This document shows positions 1-6,751 of a stretch of 29,767 nt of DNA, one piece after another. The notes beneath the pieces are model-generated. The model searched no databases. It saw only the letters and a list, made by a program, of their open reading frames with translations, and was not told where the DNA came from. Origin of the DNA: an archaeon (GTDB lineage Archaea > Asgardarchaeota > Hermodarchaeia > Hermodarchaeales > Hermodarchaeaceae); contig JABXGV010000056.1 of NCBI GenBank assembly GCA_016550485.1, positions 1 to 29,767 of the forward strand. Direction: 5' to 3'. Within the stretch, counting starts at the first letter, position 1; each line of letters opens with the position of its first letter. Both the position numbers and the translations under genes were made by a program.

Positions 1-873
1 CAAATCATAATCGTTTTTGATATGAGCCATGATCAACCGCTTAGTATTGCGAAAAAAAATTTCACACAAGCAATTGATTTCTTCCAGAGTCATACAGAAT
101 ATTTCGTTCAAATTCATACCGAGGGCGAGATTAATTCAACAATCCTCGATCGAGCTCGAGTATTGGTTGTCCCGAACCCTGGGAGGAACTACTCCGAAAT
201 AGAGCTTGAAGCAATATCCGACTTTGTTGGTGAAGGAGGTTCCCTATTTCTCCTTGGAGATTATCAGGTTAAAGGAAGACAGATTGGGAATCCCGAGCTG
301 TTGAATCAAATCCTCCATGGAATTTCAGAGGACAGGATTCGATTCACAACTGTGAAGCAAGACAACATAACCCAAGGCGATTCAATCATAGATTCTTTCA
401 ACAATATTTCAGTACCCTATAATGTTAGAATCAACTCGTCGGGAGTAACCAGTGAAAACCAAGCTGCTATTTTTTCCGGGGTTGGAGAAATCATGTTTTC
501 GGGGGGTTCGCTGTCAACTAATAACTCTGACCTGATAGTTTCCCGTGGAGCGAACTCTTCGCAAGCTGTCTCGATTGATGGGGAAGTCATCCAAGAGCAG
601 CCCCCTTGGCTGGCTGCGTTTACAATTAATACATCGCGAATTGTGCTTTGTTCCTCAACGACAATGTTCTCGGACACGCTGTGTGCTGGGCAAAATAGTT
701 CTTGGTTTCAGTTAAGTGATAATTCAATTCTTTGGTACAATATCTTCCACTGGATGACAATCTTCCTTATATCTGACCCAACACCAATAATGATTACATT
801 CGTTGCTCTAGTGCTGCTTGTTGGTATATGCCTATTCGTCTATTCGATTTGGCGTGTTAAACGTCAGCGATGA
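1..873 (+). CDS. C-terminal part of a membrane-anchored DUF4350/GATase-like protein (5' end outside window)
   Basis: The reading frame is open to the window edge. The seven codons before the first ATG (position 22) read QIIIVFD, which looks like an interior beta strand, so the gene probably begins upstream and the ATG at 22 is internal. The visible part has an alpha/beta pattern (RARVLVVPNPG, then GGSLFLLGDY) resembling the DUF4350 or glutamine-amidotransferase-like fold found in membrane-linked archaeal proteins. A single hydrophobic helix near residues 255-275 (counted from the first ATG), followed by a basic tail WRVKRQR, suggests a C-terminal membrane anchor with the main domain outside and the tail in the cytoplasm. 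The gene converges with the glycosyltransferase gene and overlaps its 3' end by 10 bp. The family assignment is tentative and no enzymatic function can be claimed. Confidence 0.6.
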   Translation, partial: QIIIVFDMSHDQPLSIAKKNFTQAIDFFQSHTEYFVQIHTEGEINSTILDRARVLVVPNPGRNYSEIELEAISDFVGEGGSLFLLGDYQVKGRQIGNPELLNQILHGISEDRIRFTTVKQDNITQGDSIIDSFNNISVPYNVRINSSGVTSENQAAIFSGVGEIMFSGGSLSTNNSDLIVSRGANSSQAVSIDGEVIQEQPPWLAAFTINTSRIVLCSSTTMFSDTLCAGQNSSWFQLSDNSILWYNIFHWMTIFLISDPTPIMITFVALVLLVGICLFVYSIWRVKRQR

Positions 874-1532
874 ATGAGGCTACGAAACAAAGTAGAAAGC
901 CAACGAGCAATGTCACGATGAGCACGAATTTTAGATTTCTCGGTGCCATAAATCGTCGATATAGAAAGTTCTGCGAAGGTGCCACCAGCTCTCTTAGCAT
1001 CAATGAGTATCTCTGTTTCAGCAGCAAACCCATTATCGCGAATAGTGATCCTTTCTATCAAACGCTTTCTGAATGCTCTATAACCACTCTGTGAATCAGT
1101 TATTGGTATCCTGAATAGTAGACGTAGAAGTATAGATGTCATCAGATTGCTAAGCTTCCTAAAAAGCGGCATCGTTTCTGCGAGAGTAGTATAACGGGAT
1201 CCTACAACAACATCAGCCTTGTCCGTTTTGATTTTTGTCAGAAATCGTGGAATTAAATTAGGGTCGTGTTGTCCATCGCCGTCAAGAGTGATAATGATGC
1301 CACAGTCTGCTTGAAGGGCCTTTTGGAAGCCTGTTCGAAGGGCTGCCCCTTTCCCTAGGTTTCTCGGGTGTCGAAGCACTACTGCGCCGCTTCTTTCAGC
1401 AATATCACCAGTTCCATCAGTACTTCCATCATCAACAACGAATACACAGTCGATGTACTTTCTAGTAGTTTGTACGACTTGCGCGATGGCTTGCGATTCT
1501 TGGTAGGCTGGGATGATACAACAAATTTTCAT
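864..1532 (-). CDS. Family 2 glycosyltransferase (dolichyl-phosphate mannosyltransferase-like)
   Basis: This 222-residue protein is a GT-A fold glycosyltransferase of family GT2. The N-terminus has the nucleotide-binding strand ICCIIPAYQES, then VVDDGSTDGT near residues 33-42, and the metal-binding DxD region LDGDGQHDP at 83-91. These are hallmarks of the DPM1/polyprenyl-phosphate sugar transferase group. There is no transmembrane C-terminal extension, so it is the short soluble type that works at the inner membrane face. It probably transfers a sugar from a nucleotide donor to a lipid phosphate for glycan or glycoprotein synthesis. The ATG at 1532 is preceded by GAGGT at about 7 nt spacing, which supports this start. 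It converges with the membrane-protein gene upstream in the window. The exact sugar and acceptor cannot be read. Confidence 0.87.
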   Translation of the reverse strand: MKICCIIPAYQESQAIAQVVQTTRKYIDCVFVVDDGSTDGTGDIAERSGAVVLRHPRNLGKGAALRTGFQKALQADCGIIITLDGDGQHDPNLIPRFLTKIKTDKADVVVGSRYTTLAETMPLFRKLSNLMTSILLRLLFRIPITDSQSGYRAFRKRLIERITIRDNGFAAETEILIDAKRAGGTFAELSISTIYGTEKSKIRAHRDIARWLSTLFRSLIHR

Positions 1533-1709
1533 CAGAGTACCTCAAACTGATTTGCGAGACCATTAAGCGACAAGGTATAGATAATCTACCTATCACCAAA
1601 TTCTAGTTAATATGCTATTGGCTCCAGTGCGTTTTTGGCTTTAACTAGAGCATTTTCAATCAGAAACGCTAGAGACGGATAAAAAGGTTTACTGCTTAAC
1701 CCTCTTCAG

Positions 1710-1967
1710 CTATACGCTACGTTTCTCTCTACTGATTAAATCAATCCAGTCGCCGTAAACATCCACTGGTTCGGTAATCGGGGATATCGGGATAGTTGCT
1801 TGGCATTCACAGTTTCCGCAATGAACTAGAGCTTCCCCCACTTTATAGTCTAGCTCAACTCGAACCGCTGACCGCCCACATTTAGGGCAATGAAAAATTG
1901 TTGGTATTGTACGTGATTGCCGTCTATGCGTTATTTTTCTTCTTCGCCGACCCATTGTTTTTCCCAT
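1710..1967 (-). CDS. elf1: Elf1-family transcription elongation factor, zinc ribbon
   Basis: This short protein has a very basic N-terminus (MGRRRRKITHRR) followed by a zinc ribbon with two Cys pairs, FHCPKCGR and VHCGNCEC. It ends in an acidic/aromatic segment containing VDVYGDWIDLI. This layout is that of Elf1, a eukaryote-like elongation factor that contacts RNA polymerase in the DNA entry region and is found in TACK and Asgard archaea. The first ATG is at 1967. A second ATG four codons in (1955) would give the family's usual MGRRRR start. A TATA-like box 16-27 bp upstream would place transcription close to the ATG, so a leaderless mRNA is likely. RPA lies directly upstream in the same direction, 48 bp away, so both belong to information processing. 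Confidence 0.85.
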   Translation of the reverse strand: MGKTMGRRRRKITHRRQSRTIPTIFHCPKCGRSAVRVELDYKVGEALVHCGNCECQATIPISPITEPVDVYGDWIDLISREKRSV

Positions 1968-1982
1968 TTAGAATACTCAGTT

Positions 1983-1994
1983 GTATTATATTAA
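1983..1994 (-). promoter_or_regulatory. TATA-like promoter of elf1
   Basis: On the minus strand this AT-rich stretch reads TTAATATAATAC, ending 16 bp before the elf1 ATG at 1967. The spacing fits an archaeal TATA box about 25 bp from a start site at or near the ATG. It was identified by eye only. Confidence 0.4.
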
Positions 1995-2015
1995 CATAAG
2001 GATAAAGGACGAATT

Positions 2016-3758
2016 CTAGGCTTGGGTTCCTCGGTCTAGTTCCTCAACAAGGCGGCTTGCCTCACTCACCGCATTTGGTTCTTCTATCGAAGTTACTGCT
2101 ATCTCTAGTTCATTTGAATAGTTGTTCAATCTAATCCTGCCTTTGACTATAATCTCTCTGCCAAGCAAACTTTCCTCTGCCCGCCTAATTGGTTCCTCAT
2201 CAACACCAGACTCTTCAACTAACGCTTTCGCTTCGGCTCCTGACATCCCTAGTAGTCTTTCTGCTGGTACACCGATGAATCTAGCACGCATGTTTTCAGT
2301 TCCATCATCAATAATTATCTGTGCTATGATTCGAGGAACAGATTTCGGTATTTCACCACATTTAGGACAGGAGATTACTGACTGGTCAACGGTCACTTTC
2401 CGCGAGCATTTGGGACATGCATCGTATACGCTTCGTTGGTGAAACACTTGCACAATGGTTCCGCGGATAGTCACAAAGTTACCTTGCGTTACACTAGAAA
2501 GTAATTGACTTGGTGATTCACTACTCATTGTCCTTATGGGCTCTAGCGAAGGCGATTCTATTTCAAGACCAGGAGGATTCCGTTTGACTTTTGTCCATTT
2601 ATTAATATGTAATTCAAGCTCTTGCTGGAGCCCCACCCTGCAGCCAGCGTTTTCTAATCTTAGTAACGTGCCTTCGGTTAAATCAGAAAGCTCGTCAGCG
2701 GCGCTTCCCCAAGCAACGGCTCGAACTTGGCCTGTAGCGTCAGCGAGAATAAGGACGAGTCGTTTCCCTTCACTGCCGTCTTTCCTAACGAAGGTTTTGA
2801 TTCCATGATTAGCCACTACAACAACTCCTACAGCAGTTACGTAGTCTCCAGCCCTGACATCCTTTAGAGATAGCGTTCTAGCAGGTGACGTGCTTGAGCG
2901 TTCAACAGTAGCAGCACCATGACGAGTTATCCGGCCCCTTCTCCCCACATGGAGTTCTGGTACCTTGTTTCGGTCTAAGCGGACATATCCGCTCTCTATA
3001 CGAATCATATCATCGATTTCGATTTTGTCAAACCACTCAGCCTGCTCATCCCAGAGCACTAGCCTTGTTTGTCCGGTTTCGTCTCCGATGGAAAGGTTTG
3101 CCACCACTCCTTCACCGTCGCCTCGACTAAATGTAGTTTTACGAAACTTCGCCCTTATCGTACCTTGGACATGAACATCACCCATCCCCTCTCTTAGATT
3201 TGCTATTTTTGTGAACTTCAAGGATACTTCGGGGAACTCCGTTGGATCCACATCAGGAGGGTTCAACATCACACGGCTGCCTACTCCGAGATGAAGTTCA
3301 AGCTGTTCTCGCAGACCTGTTTTAACCCGGCAGTTTATTACTCGGATTATGTCCCCTTCTTCGATTTCACGATCTTCAATCGCTTTTGTGTGCTGCGACC
3401 ACATTGTCAGGCGAATAGACCCGGTTGGGTCTGAACATAGCAAATTCGCCACCTTTCCTTCCCCTCCTTGTTTTCGTGTAAATGTTCTAACAGGAAAGAC
3501 TCGTTGCACACGCAGGTTTAGGGATACTCCTGACATCCCTGCTACTAAATCCCTTACTTGTATCTTTATTTCAGACGTCTCTTGCTTTTCAAAGAGATCA
3601 AGGTCTAATTCTCTTGCAACAAGAGAAGCTGCTCCCTCATCTGTAACATATCCATCCAGTTCCTTTCTCTTGGCTTCGATTAACTGTATTACTTCTTCTT
3701 TTGGTTTTCCTGATTTGGTGACAATGAGCTCAATAATAGCGTCTAGTTTGAGCGACAT
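2016..3758 (-). CDS. rpa: Replication protein A, multi-OB-fold ssDNA-binding protein with zinc finger
   Basis: This 580-residue protein has repeated OB-fold segments. OB1 is near residues 66-165, OB2 near 185-280 and OB3 near 298-395. Each carries the RPA signature in which a short basic loop precedes a strand such as VANLLCSDPTGSIRLTMW or RLVLILADATGQVRAVAW. A fourth OB region (about 425-565) holds a zinc finger with C448-x2-C451 and C464-x2-C467. This is the architecture of archaeal RPA1-type proteins, which coat single-stranded DNA during replication, repair and recombination. An N-terminal helical segment of about 60 residues precedes OB1. The ATG at 3758 has GAGG about 10 nt upstream. 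No partner RPA subunit gene is visible nearby. Confidence 0.9.
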   Translation of the reverse strand: MSLKLDAIIELIVTKSGKPKEEVIQLIEAKRKELDGYVTDEGAASLVARELDLDLFEKQETSEIKIQVRDLVAGMSGVSLNLRVQRVFPVRTFTRKQGGEGKVANLLCSDPTGSIRLTMWSQHTKAIEDREIEEGDIIRVINCRVKTGLREQLELHLGVGSRVMLNPPDVDPTEFPEVSLKFTKIANLREGMGDVHVQGTIRAKFRKTTFSRGDGEGVVANLSIGDETGQTRLVLWDEQAEWFDKIEIDDMIRIESGYVRLDRNKVPELHVGRRGRITRHGAATVERSSTSPARTLSLKDVRAGDYVTAVGVVVVANHGIKTFVRKDGSEGKRLVLILADATGQVRAVAWGSAADELSDLTEGTLLRLENAGCRVGLQQELELHINKWTKVKRNPPGLEIESPSLEPIRTMSSESPSQLLSSVTQGNFVTIRGTIVQVFHQRSVYDACPKCSRKVTVDQSVISCPKCGEIPKSVPRIIAQIIIDDGTENMRARFIGVPAERLLGMSGAEAKALVEESGVDEEPIRRAEESLLGREIIVKGRIRLNNYSNELEIAVTSIEEPNAVSEASRLVEELDRGTQA

Positions 3759-3867
3759 TCTTGCTTGCCTCTATTGCTCTTCTTTCATTTTTACTTTAAA
3801 AACATCGCCAAAACCAATTCATAACATAGTACTGAGTAGCCAACCATGGTAGAAGCAAGGATACATA

Positions 3868-3993
3868 CTAATCCTCACGACCAGCTAGAATGTGATAAAC
3901 TATGATTAGAATTGCGGCGATAATGCTCAACCCAACCGTTGCAATAAGGTAGAATTGAAAAAACACATCCACTTTGGTGACCTGCCCTGCCAT
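3868..3993 (-). CDS. Small single-pass membrane protein, unknown function
   Basis: This 41-residue ORF starts with the ATG at 3993. It has a short soluble N-terminus (MAGQVTKVDVFF) followed by one hydrophobic helix (roughly residues 12-35, including IATVGLSIIAAILIIVYHIL) and a charged tail. An upstream in-frame ATG at 4077 would add 28 residues but lies inside the SWIM gene and encodes no hydrophobic or familiar segment, so the shorter form is preferred. No strong Shine-Dalgarno sequence precedes either start. It could be a subunit-like peptide of a membrane complex or an uncharacterised micropeptide. It follows the SWIM gene in the same direction. Confidence 0.45.
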   Translation of the reverse strand: MAGQVTKVDVFFQFYLIATVGLSIIAAILIIVYHILAGRED

Positions 3994-4049
3994 GACATTC
4001 CCGCGTCTTTTAACTGTTTCTAAGCAAAAAAACTGTACGCCATAATAAA

Positions 4050-4475
4050 TCAACGTTTCTGGGGAAGAATCTGCCATTCTTCCTTTAAGACATCGTACAT
4101 CTCGTCACCAACACTGATATCCGAAAACAGGACGAGGGCTTCTGCTAGAAGTTTCGCTAAAATATGGTAACAGGATTCTGCGCGTCGTTTGATAACACAA
4201 TTGAAGTAGAAGTCGTCACAATCGCAGTAGAAATCACTTACAAGGTAGTCGCGGTTCTTTCCAACGATAACCCAGACCTCGCGGTTGCTGGGCTCGAAAA
4301 GGTACCGCTTCACTAGGGACGATGTTACGGCCTTGAGTGCTTTCCAGAACCTTTCACCGCAAAGTCTGTTCAACGTTACCAGCGTTGAGCTCGAAATACT
4401 TCTTTGGCGTCTGACTTCTTCCATTACACTCAGGATTTCTTCCTTCATCAACACTCTTTTCATTTCTTTCATCAT
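4050..4475 (-). CDS. SWIM zinc-finger protein
   Basis: The 141-residue protein contains the SWIM signature CxC...CxH at C84-D-C86 and C102-Y-H104, embedded in DFYCDCDDFYFNC and ESCYHILAKLLAEAL. SWIM domains bind zinc and act in DNA or protein contacts; in archaea they often occur as short stand-alone proteins. In eukaryotes and some archaea SWIM proteins are linked to RadA/Rad51 paralogues, so a recombination role is possible but not shown here. The N-terminal 50 residues are helical and basic. Its neighbour RPA on the same strand makes a DNA-repair context plausible. The start is uncertain among several closely spaced ATGs (4475, 4472, 4463). Confidence 0.75.
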   Translation of the reverse strand: MMKEMKRVLMKEEILSVMEEVRRQRSISSSTLVTLNRLCGERFWKALKAVTSSLVKRYLFEPSNREVWVIVGKNRDYLVSDFYCDCDDFYFNCVIKRRAESCYHILAKLLAEALVLFSDISVGDEMYDVLKEEWQILPQKR

Positions 4476-4575
4476 AAAAACATAGCGTAGGAGGAATTCC
4501 CTGAATAGTGGGCTATACTATCCAATGAGGCGCCCGAAGAGAATGAACAGGAATTAAAATACCGGCGAGGAAAGA

Positions 4576-4585
4576 CTTAAGATAA
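4576..4585 (+). promoter_or_regulatory. Putative TATA box of tRNA-Pro
   Basis: The AT-rich run TTAAGATAAA lies about 25-34 bp before the 5' end of the tRNA, the usual archaeal TATA distance. A second AT-rich box (TTAAAATA, 4554-4561) lies further upstream. The call rests on position and composition only. Confidence 0.35.
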
Positions 4586-4609
4586 AAAGAAGAAAAACAG
4601 CCTGTTTGT

Positions 4610-4716
4610 GGGTCGATGGTCTAGATTGGTATGATTCGCGGTTCGGGTCATGAGAAATCCAAGTCTCATAGCGGAAATCCGTGAGATCCGGGGTTCAAAT
4701 CCCCGTCGGCCCACCA
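4610..4716 (+). tRNA. tRNA-Pro(CGG) with a 30-nt intron at 37/38 and encoded CCA
   Basis: The acceptor stem is GGGTCGA paired with TCGGCCC, followed by discriminator A and a genomic CCA (4714-4716). The D-arm is the common GGTCTAG...TTGGTATGAT form. The anticodon stem CGCGG (27-31) pairs with CCGTG (39-43). The loop reads TT-CGG-G-T, so the anticodon is CGG (4644-4646), with G37 as expected for proline tRNA. The T-arm is CGGGG-TTCAAAT-CCCCG. Removing 4648-4677 gives a normal 74-nt tRNA plus CCA. The hairpin in the insert could suggest a long variable arm, but the anticodon stem only closes properly if the insert is an intron. Confidence 0.9.
4648..4677 (+). other. Canonical tRNA intron (37/38) of tRNA-Pro
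   Basis: A bulge-helix-bulge can be drawn. The anticodon stem forms the outer helix. A four-pair central helix joins TTCG (32-35) to CGGA of the intron. The 3-nt bulges are GGT and AAT, and cutting after the second base of each gives exactly the 37/38 splice. The intron's own hairpin pairs ATGAGA with TCTCAT. Confidence 0.8.
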
Positions 4717-4744
4717 CTCATCTACCCCATCTTCACTCATTCGC

Positions 4745-4750
4745 TTTTTT
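4745..4750 (+). terminator. T-tract downstream of tRNA-Pro
   Basis: A run of six T lies about 30 bp past the CCA end. Oligo-T tracts terminate archaeal RNA polymerase. Its position fits termination of the tRNA transcript, but no other evidence supports it. Confidence 0.35.
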
Positions 4751-4821
4751 CTTATCTAACTCCACTTAATCGTCAGTTAACGTAGTTTCGTAACTTTATT
4801 AAATCTAAACGACTTGCACAC

Positions 4822-4834
4822 CACTATTGTAGTG
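4822..4834. promoter_or_regulatory. Palindrome CACTA-TTG-TAGTG, possible operator
   Basis: This is a perfect 5-bp inverted repeat with a 3-bp centre, 50 bp before the HTH gene and just downstream of an AT-rich TATA-like stretch (TTTATTAAAT, about 4796-4805). Its position fits an autoregulatory site for the HTH protein. The same half-site occurs as GTAGTG/CACTAC upstream of atpA (6470-6494). The function is inferred. Confidence 0.3.
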
Positions 4835-4884
4835 TTGCTGGCGTGAATGCGCTTCCACTGCTCCACCCTTGAAGTGGTAATCGA

Positions 4885-5622
4885 ATGCGGCCCGTTACAC
4901 GGTTAAAACGGCTAATGGCGGGAGAAATCTCCCTCTCCGAGAATCCCGGGCGAATCATGCGAAAATGGAGAGAACTATTCCACATCCCGCAAATCCTCCT
5001 AGCAGAGTCCCTGGGTATTTCCCCCTCCGTGGTCAGCGACTACGAGAGCGGACGGCGGCAATCACCGGGTTCACGAACTATCAAACGGTTTGTCGAAGCA
5101 ATCATCGCACTAGATTCACAGAACGAAGGCCAAGTCGTAAATGCTTTTCAACGATTAATGAGCGTAGAAATTCCCACCAGCATCATTAAGGACATCAGTG
5201 AATTCCACCGAGCAATCGATGCGCAATCATTCCTTGAAACCCTTCGAGTGGACCTCCTCACCTGTAACGACCTACTCACCGATCGCGTGCTGAAGGGATA
5301 TATCGTCGCCGATAACAGCCGGGCCCTCCAAACACTATCTAGTGAAGGATACCTCAAGCTATTCTGGGCATCCACGGAACGCGCCCTAGTTATTACCAAC
5401 GTAAAGACAGGGCGATCACCCCTGTTAGCCCTCCAAAGTGAAACGAAGCCAAGCCTTTTAGTACTGCACGGGTTAGAACAACCTGACTACTTGGCAATCG
5501 AATTGGCAGAAAAAGAGCGTATGCCACTGGGCATATCACGGATAGACACAGAGGATATGATGATACGCCGCTTACACAGCCTTCGATGCCAGACAGAAGA
5601 ACATGAAGGAGACCCAGCATGA
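4885..5622 (+). CDS. Archaeal HTH (XRE/Cro-type) transcriptional regulator
   Basis: Residues about 25-70 form a Cro/CI-type helix-turn-helix, with the turn and recognition helix in LLAESLGISPSVVSDYESGRR. The remaining 170 residues match the general layout of the archaeal predicted regulators with an N-terminal XRE domain and an alpha/beta C-terminal domain (LLVLHGLEQPDYLAIELAEK), which may sense a ligand. The start at 4885 gives a short basic leader; an in-frame ATG at 4915 is an alternative. The stop codon overlaps the atpF start (ATGA, 5619-5622), so both are probably co-transcribed and translationally coupled. This ties the regulator to ATPase expression. A palindrome lies 50 bp upstream. 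Confidence 0.8.
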   Translation: MRPVTRLKRLMAGEISLSENPGRIMRKWRELFHIPQILLAESLGISPSVVSDYESGRRQSPGSRTIKRFVEAIIALDSQNEGQVVNAFQRLMSVEIPTSIIKDISEFHRAIDAQSFLETLRVDLLTCNDLLTDRVLKGYIVADNSRALQTLSSEGYLKLFWASTERALVITNVKTGRSPLLALQSETKPSLLVLHGLEQPDYLAIELAEKERMPLGISRIDTEDMMIRRLHSLRCQTEEHEGDPA

Positions 5623-5942
5623 CGTCGAAAATCGCGATAATAGGAGACACCGACACGGTTATCGGATTCAGGCTCGCCGGCATCCTGAAGGCGTCAGTGC
5701 CACCCGATAGCGCAGCAGCCCGAAAAGCCCTGACCGAATATTCACAAGACCCCGACGTCTCACTGGTAATCATCACCGAACGTCTAGCCGAACAAATCCG
5801 CGGCACCATCGAAGAAATATCTACAGAACCCTACCCCGTCATCGTCGAAATCCCCGACAAACGCGGCCGCCTAGAAGACAGAGAGAACCCACTCCACAAA
5901 CTCATCAAACGAGCCATCGGCGTCGAACTCGAAGGATTCTAA
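5619..5942 (+). CDS. atpF: A-type ATP synthase subunit F
   Basis: The 107-residue protein begins KIAIIGDTDTVIGFRLAGI, the characteristic N-terminus of V/A-ATPase subunit F. It continues with a Rossmann-like fold containing VSLVIITERLAEQI and PVIVEIPDK, then a short C-terminal helix. Subunit F sits in the central stalk of the A1 sector and couples rotation to catalysis on the cytoplasmic face. The length is typical. It overlaps the upstream HTH gene by 4 bp. In most archaea atpF is directly followed by atpA; here 0.8 kb with a mobile-element relic separates them. Confidence 0.92.
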   Translation: MTSKIAIIGDTDTVIGFRLAGILKASVPPDSAAARKALTEYSQDPDVSLVIITERLAEQIRGTIEEISTEPYPVIVEIPDKRGRLEDRENPLHKLIKRAIGVELEGF

Positions 5943-6076
5943 CAATCTACCTCCTCCAATCGAGCACCACCCTTTCCTTTTTAGAATGGTGTAAGCAAGA
6001 AAGCCTCCATCCTTTAGGGGCGTGATGAATCGCGCTGAGCTTGTATACGCTGATATCGTTTTAGGTGTTAGTACCT

Positions 6077-6181
6077 ACGGTGCGTAGGGAATTCACGCCT
6101 GCGGACACGAGGACCTCCGTAACCCCGCCTGGGAGATCGAGTCCTGTGGATGAGCCAAGAAGCCTCACAGCAACAACGTGA
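6077..6181 (+). pseudogene. Remnant of the TnpB C-terminus
   Basis: One frame reads 34 residues to a TGA and includes VRREFTPADTRTS and VDEPRSL. This resembles the low-complexity tail that follows the zinc finger and last RuvC motif in IS605-family TnpB proteins. None of the catalytic motifs remain. The resemblance is from memory of the family rather than from an alignment. Confidence 0.45.
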
Positions 6182-6191
6182 GGTAGCTCAC
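6163..6191 (+). other. Right-end hairpin with TAGCTCAC terminus (omega-RNA scaffold-like)
   Basis: CCTCAC (6163-6168) pairs with GTGAGG (6178-6183) around a 9-nt loop and is followed by TAGCTCAC. In IS605-family elements the terminal hairpin and a TTCAC-like end close the right end, and the omega-RNA guide begins at the next base. Here the next base (6192) is also where similarity to the atpA leader begins. Confidence 0.45.
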
Positions 6192-6216
6192 AACAGTAAG
6201 ACTTGTCACAACCGAG
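6192..6216 (+). repeat. 25-bp direct repeat, copy 1 (flank of the relic's right end)
   Basis: The first 20 bases read AACAGTAAGACTTGTCACAA. The full 25 bp matches 6679-6703 with two differences. It begins exactly at the relic's right boundary, where a TnpB guide would start. Weaker similarity continues for about 15 bp further. Confidence 0.75.
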
Positions 6217-6678
6217 AAAGTCTAATCGCTGGTAGCCTAGTCGGGGAATCTCTCGCAGTATTGCTTAACCAGTGGGGGCTCCCCGTCGGCTCCCTCATCG
6301 GGTCCCTGCCACGTTGGCCCGTTTATGATTTTGTCTTAACGCCTTCGCAAGAGGAGGCGCAGAAGCACTATGAGTAGCACAGCGCCCTTTGCCTGGGACT
6401 AGTTGATAGCCTCCTTGAGCTAGCTCGCAAGATTCTTACGTATTCTTGATACAAATTTCTGATAATTTTGTAGTGGATAAAAAAATAACACTACTCAAAA
6501 CTTCCAAGCTCGTAGACAATTGTCCTTCGCGGGATTCAGTTCCCCCTCCGGACTTCCCTTTGAAATAGCGTAACTGCATCTTCTATTCCCCACCACTACC
6601 TTTGAACACGACTCACAATCGGGATTTCTTTGATGTCATCCAAATATTTCATCCATATGACTTAGCATAATCAAGAAT
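6217..6678. other. Gene-free stretch upstream of atpA
   Basis: No convincing gene is present. An ORF could be read at 6150-6377, but it starts inside the relic and has no recognisable domain or ribosome site. The stretch contains GC-rich inverted segments around 6280-6305 and an AT-rich region at 6430-6490 that could hold the atpA promoter. The rest shows nothing I can interpret. Confidence 0.5.
6470..6494. promoter_or_regulatory. Inverted repeat GTAGTG/CACTAC around an AT-rich core, candidate atpA promoter/operator
   Basis: GTAGTG (6470-6475) and CACTAC (6489-6494) flank the AT-rich core GATAAAAAAATAA. The CACTA/TAGTG half-sites are the same as in the palindrome before the HTH gene (4822-4834). 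The AT-rich centre could serve as a TATA element, so binding here could control atpA. If transcription starts nearby, the atpA leader is about 230 nt. Confidence 0.3.
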
Positions 6679-6703
6679 AACAGTAAGACTTATCACAACT
6701 GAG
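6679..6703 (+). repeat. 25-bp direct repeat, copy 2 (atpA leader)
   Basis: This copy differs from 6192-6216 at two positions (G to A at base 14, C to T at base 22). It lies 49 bp before the atpA ATG, probably within the leader or promoter-proximal region. It is preceded by AAGAAT, comparable to the TAGAAT before the relic's left end. Confidence 0.75.
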
Positions 6704-6751
6704 TATAGCTGATAGCTGCACTCGGGTGTAGCCAAACGCAAAGGTGATATC

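Larger units (their letters stand above)
5988..6191 (+). mobile_element. IS200/IS605 (TnpB-type) relic, about 204 bp
   Basis: The right part (6077-6191) looks like the 3' end of a tnpB gene plus the IS605-type right end. It contains a hairpin CCTCAC/GTGAGG followed by TAGCTCAC. The left part has AAGCCTCCATCCTTTAGGGG (6001-6020), a phrase I associate with the ends of archaeal IS605-family elements. The tnpB body is missing, so this is an internally deleted, MITE-like derivative. The left boundary is placed after TAGAAT (5982-5987), because AGAAT also precedes the second copy of the right-flank sequence at 6679. The right boundary at 6191 is better supported than the left. Confidence 0.5.

Noticed and set aside
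4610..4716. Reading the tRNA as a Leu/Ser type with a long variable arm
   Set aside because: The anticodon stem only pairs if 4648-4677 is removed as an intron, and the variable region is then five bases.
6150..6377. 75-codon ORF upstream of atpA
   Set aside because: It begins inside the TnpB relic, runs through the repeat, has no recognisable domain and no ribosome site.
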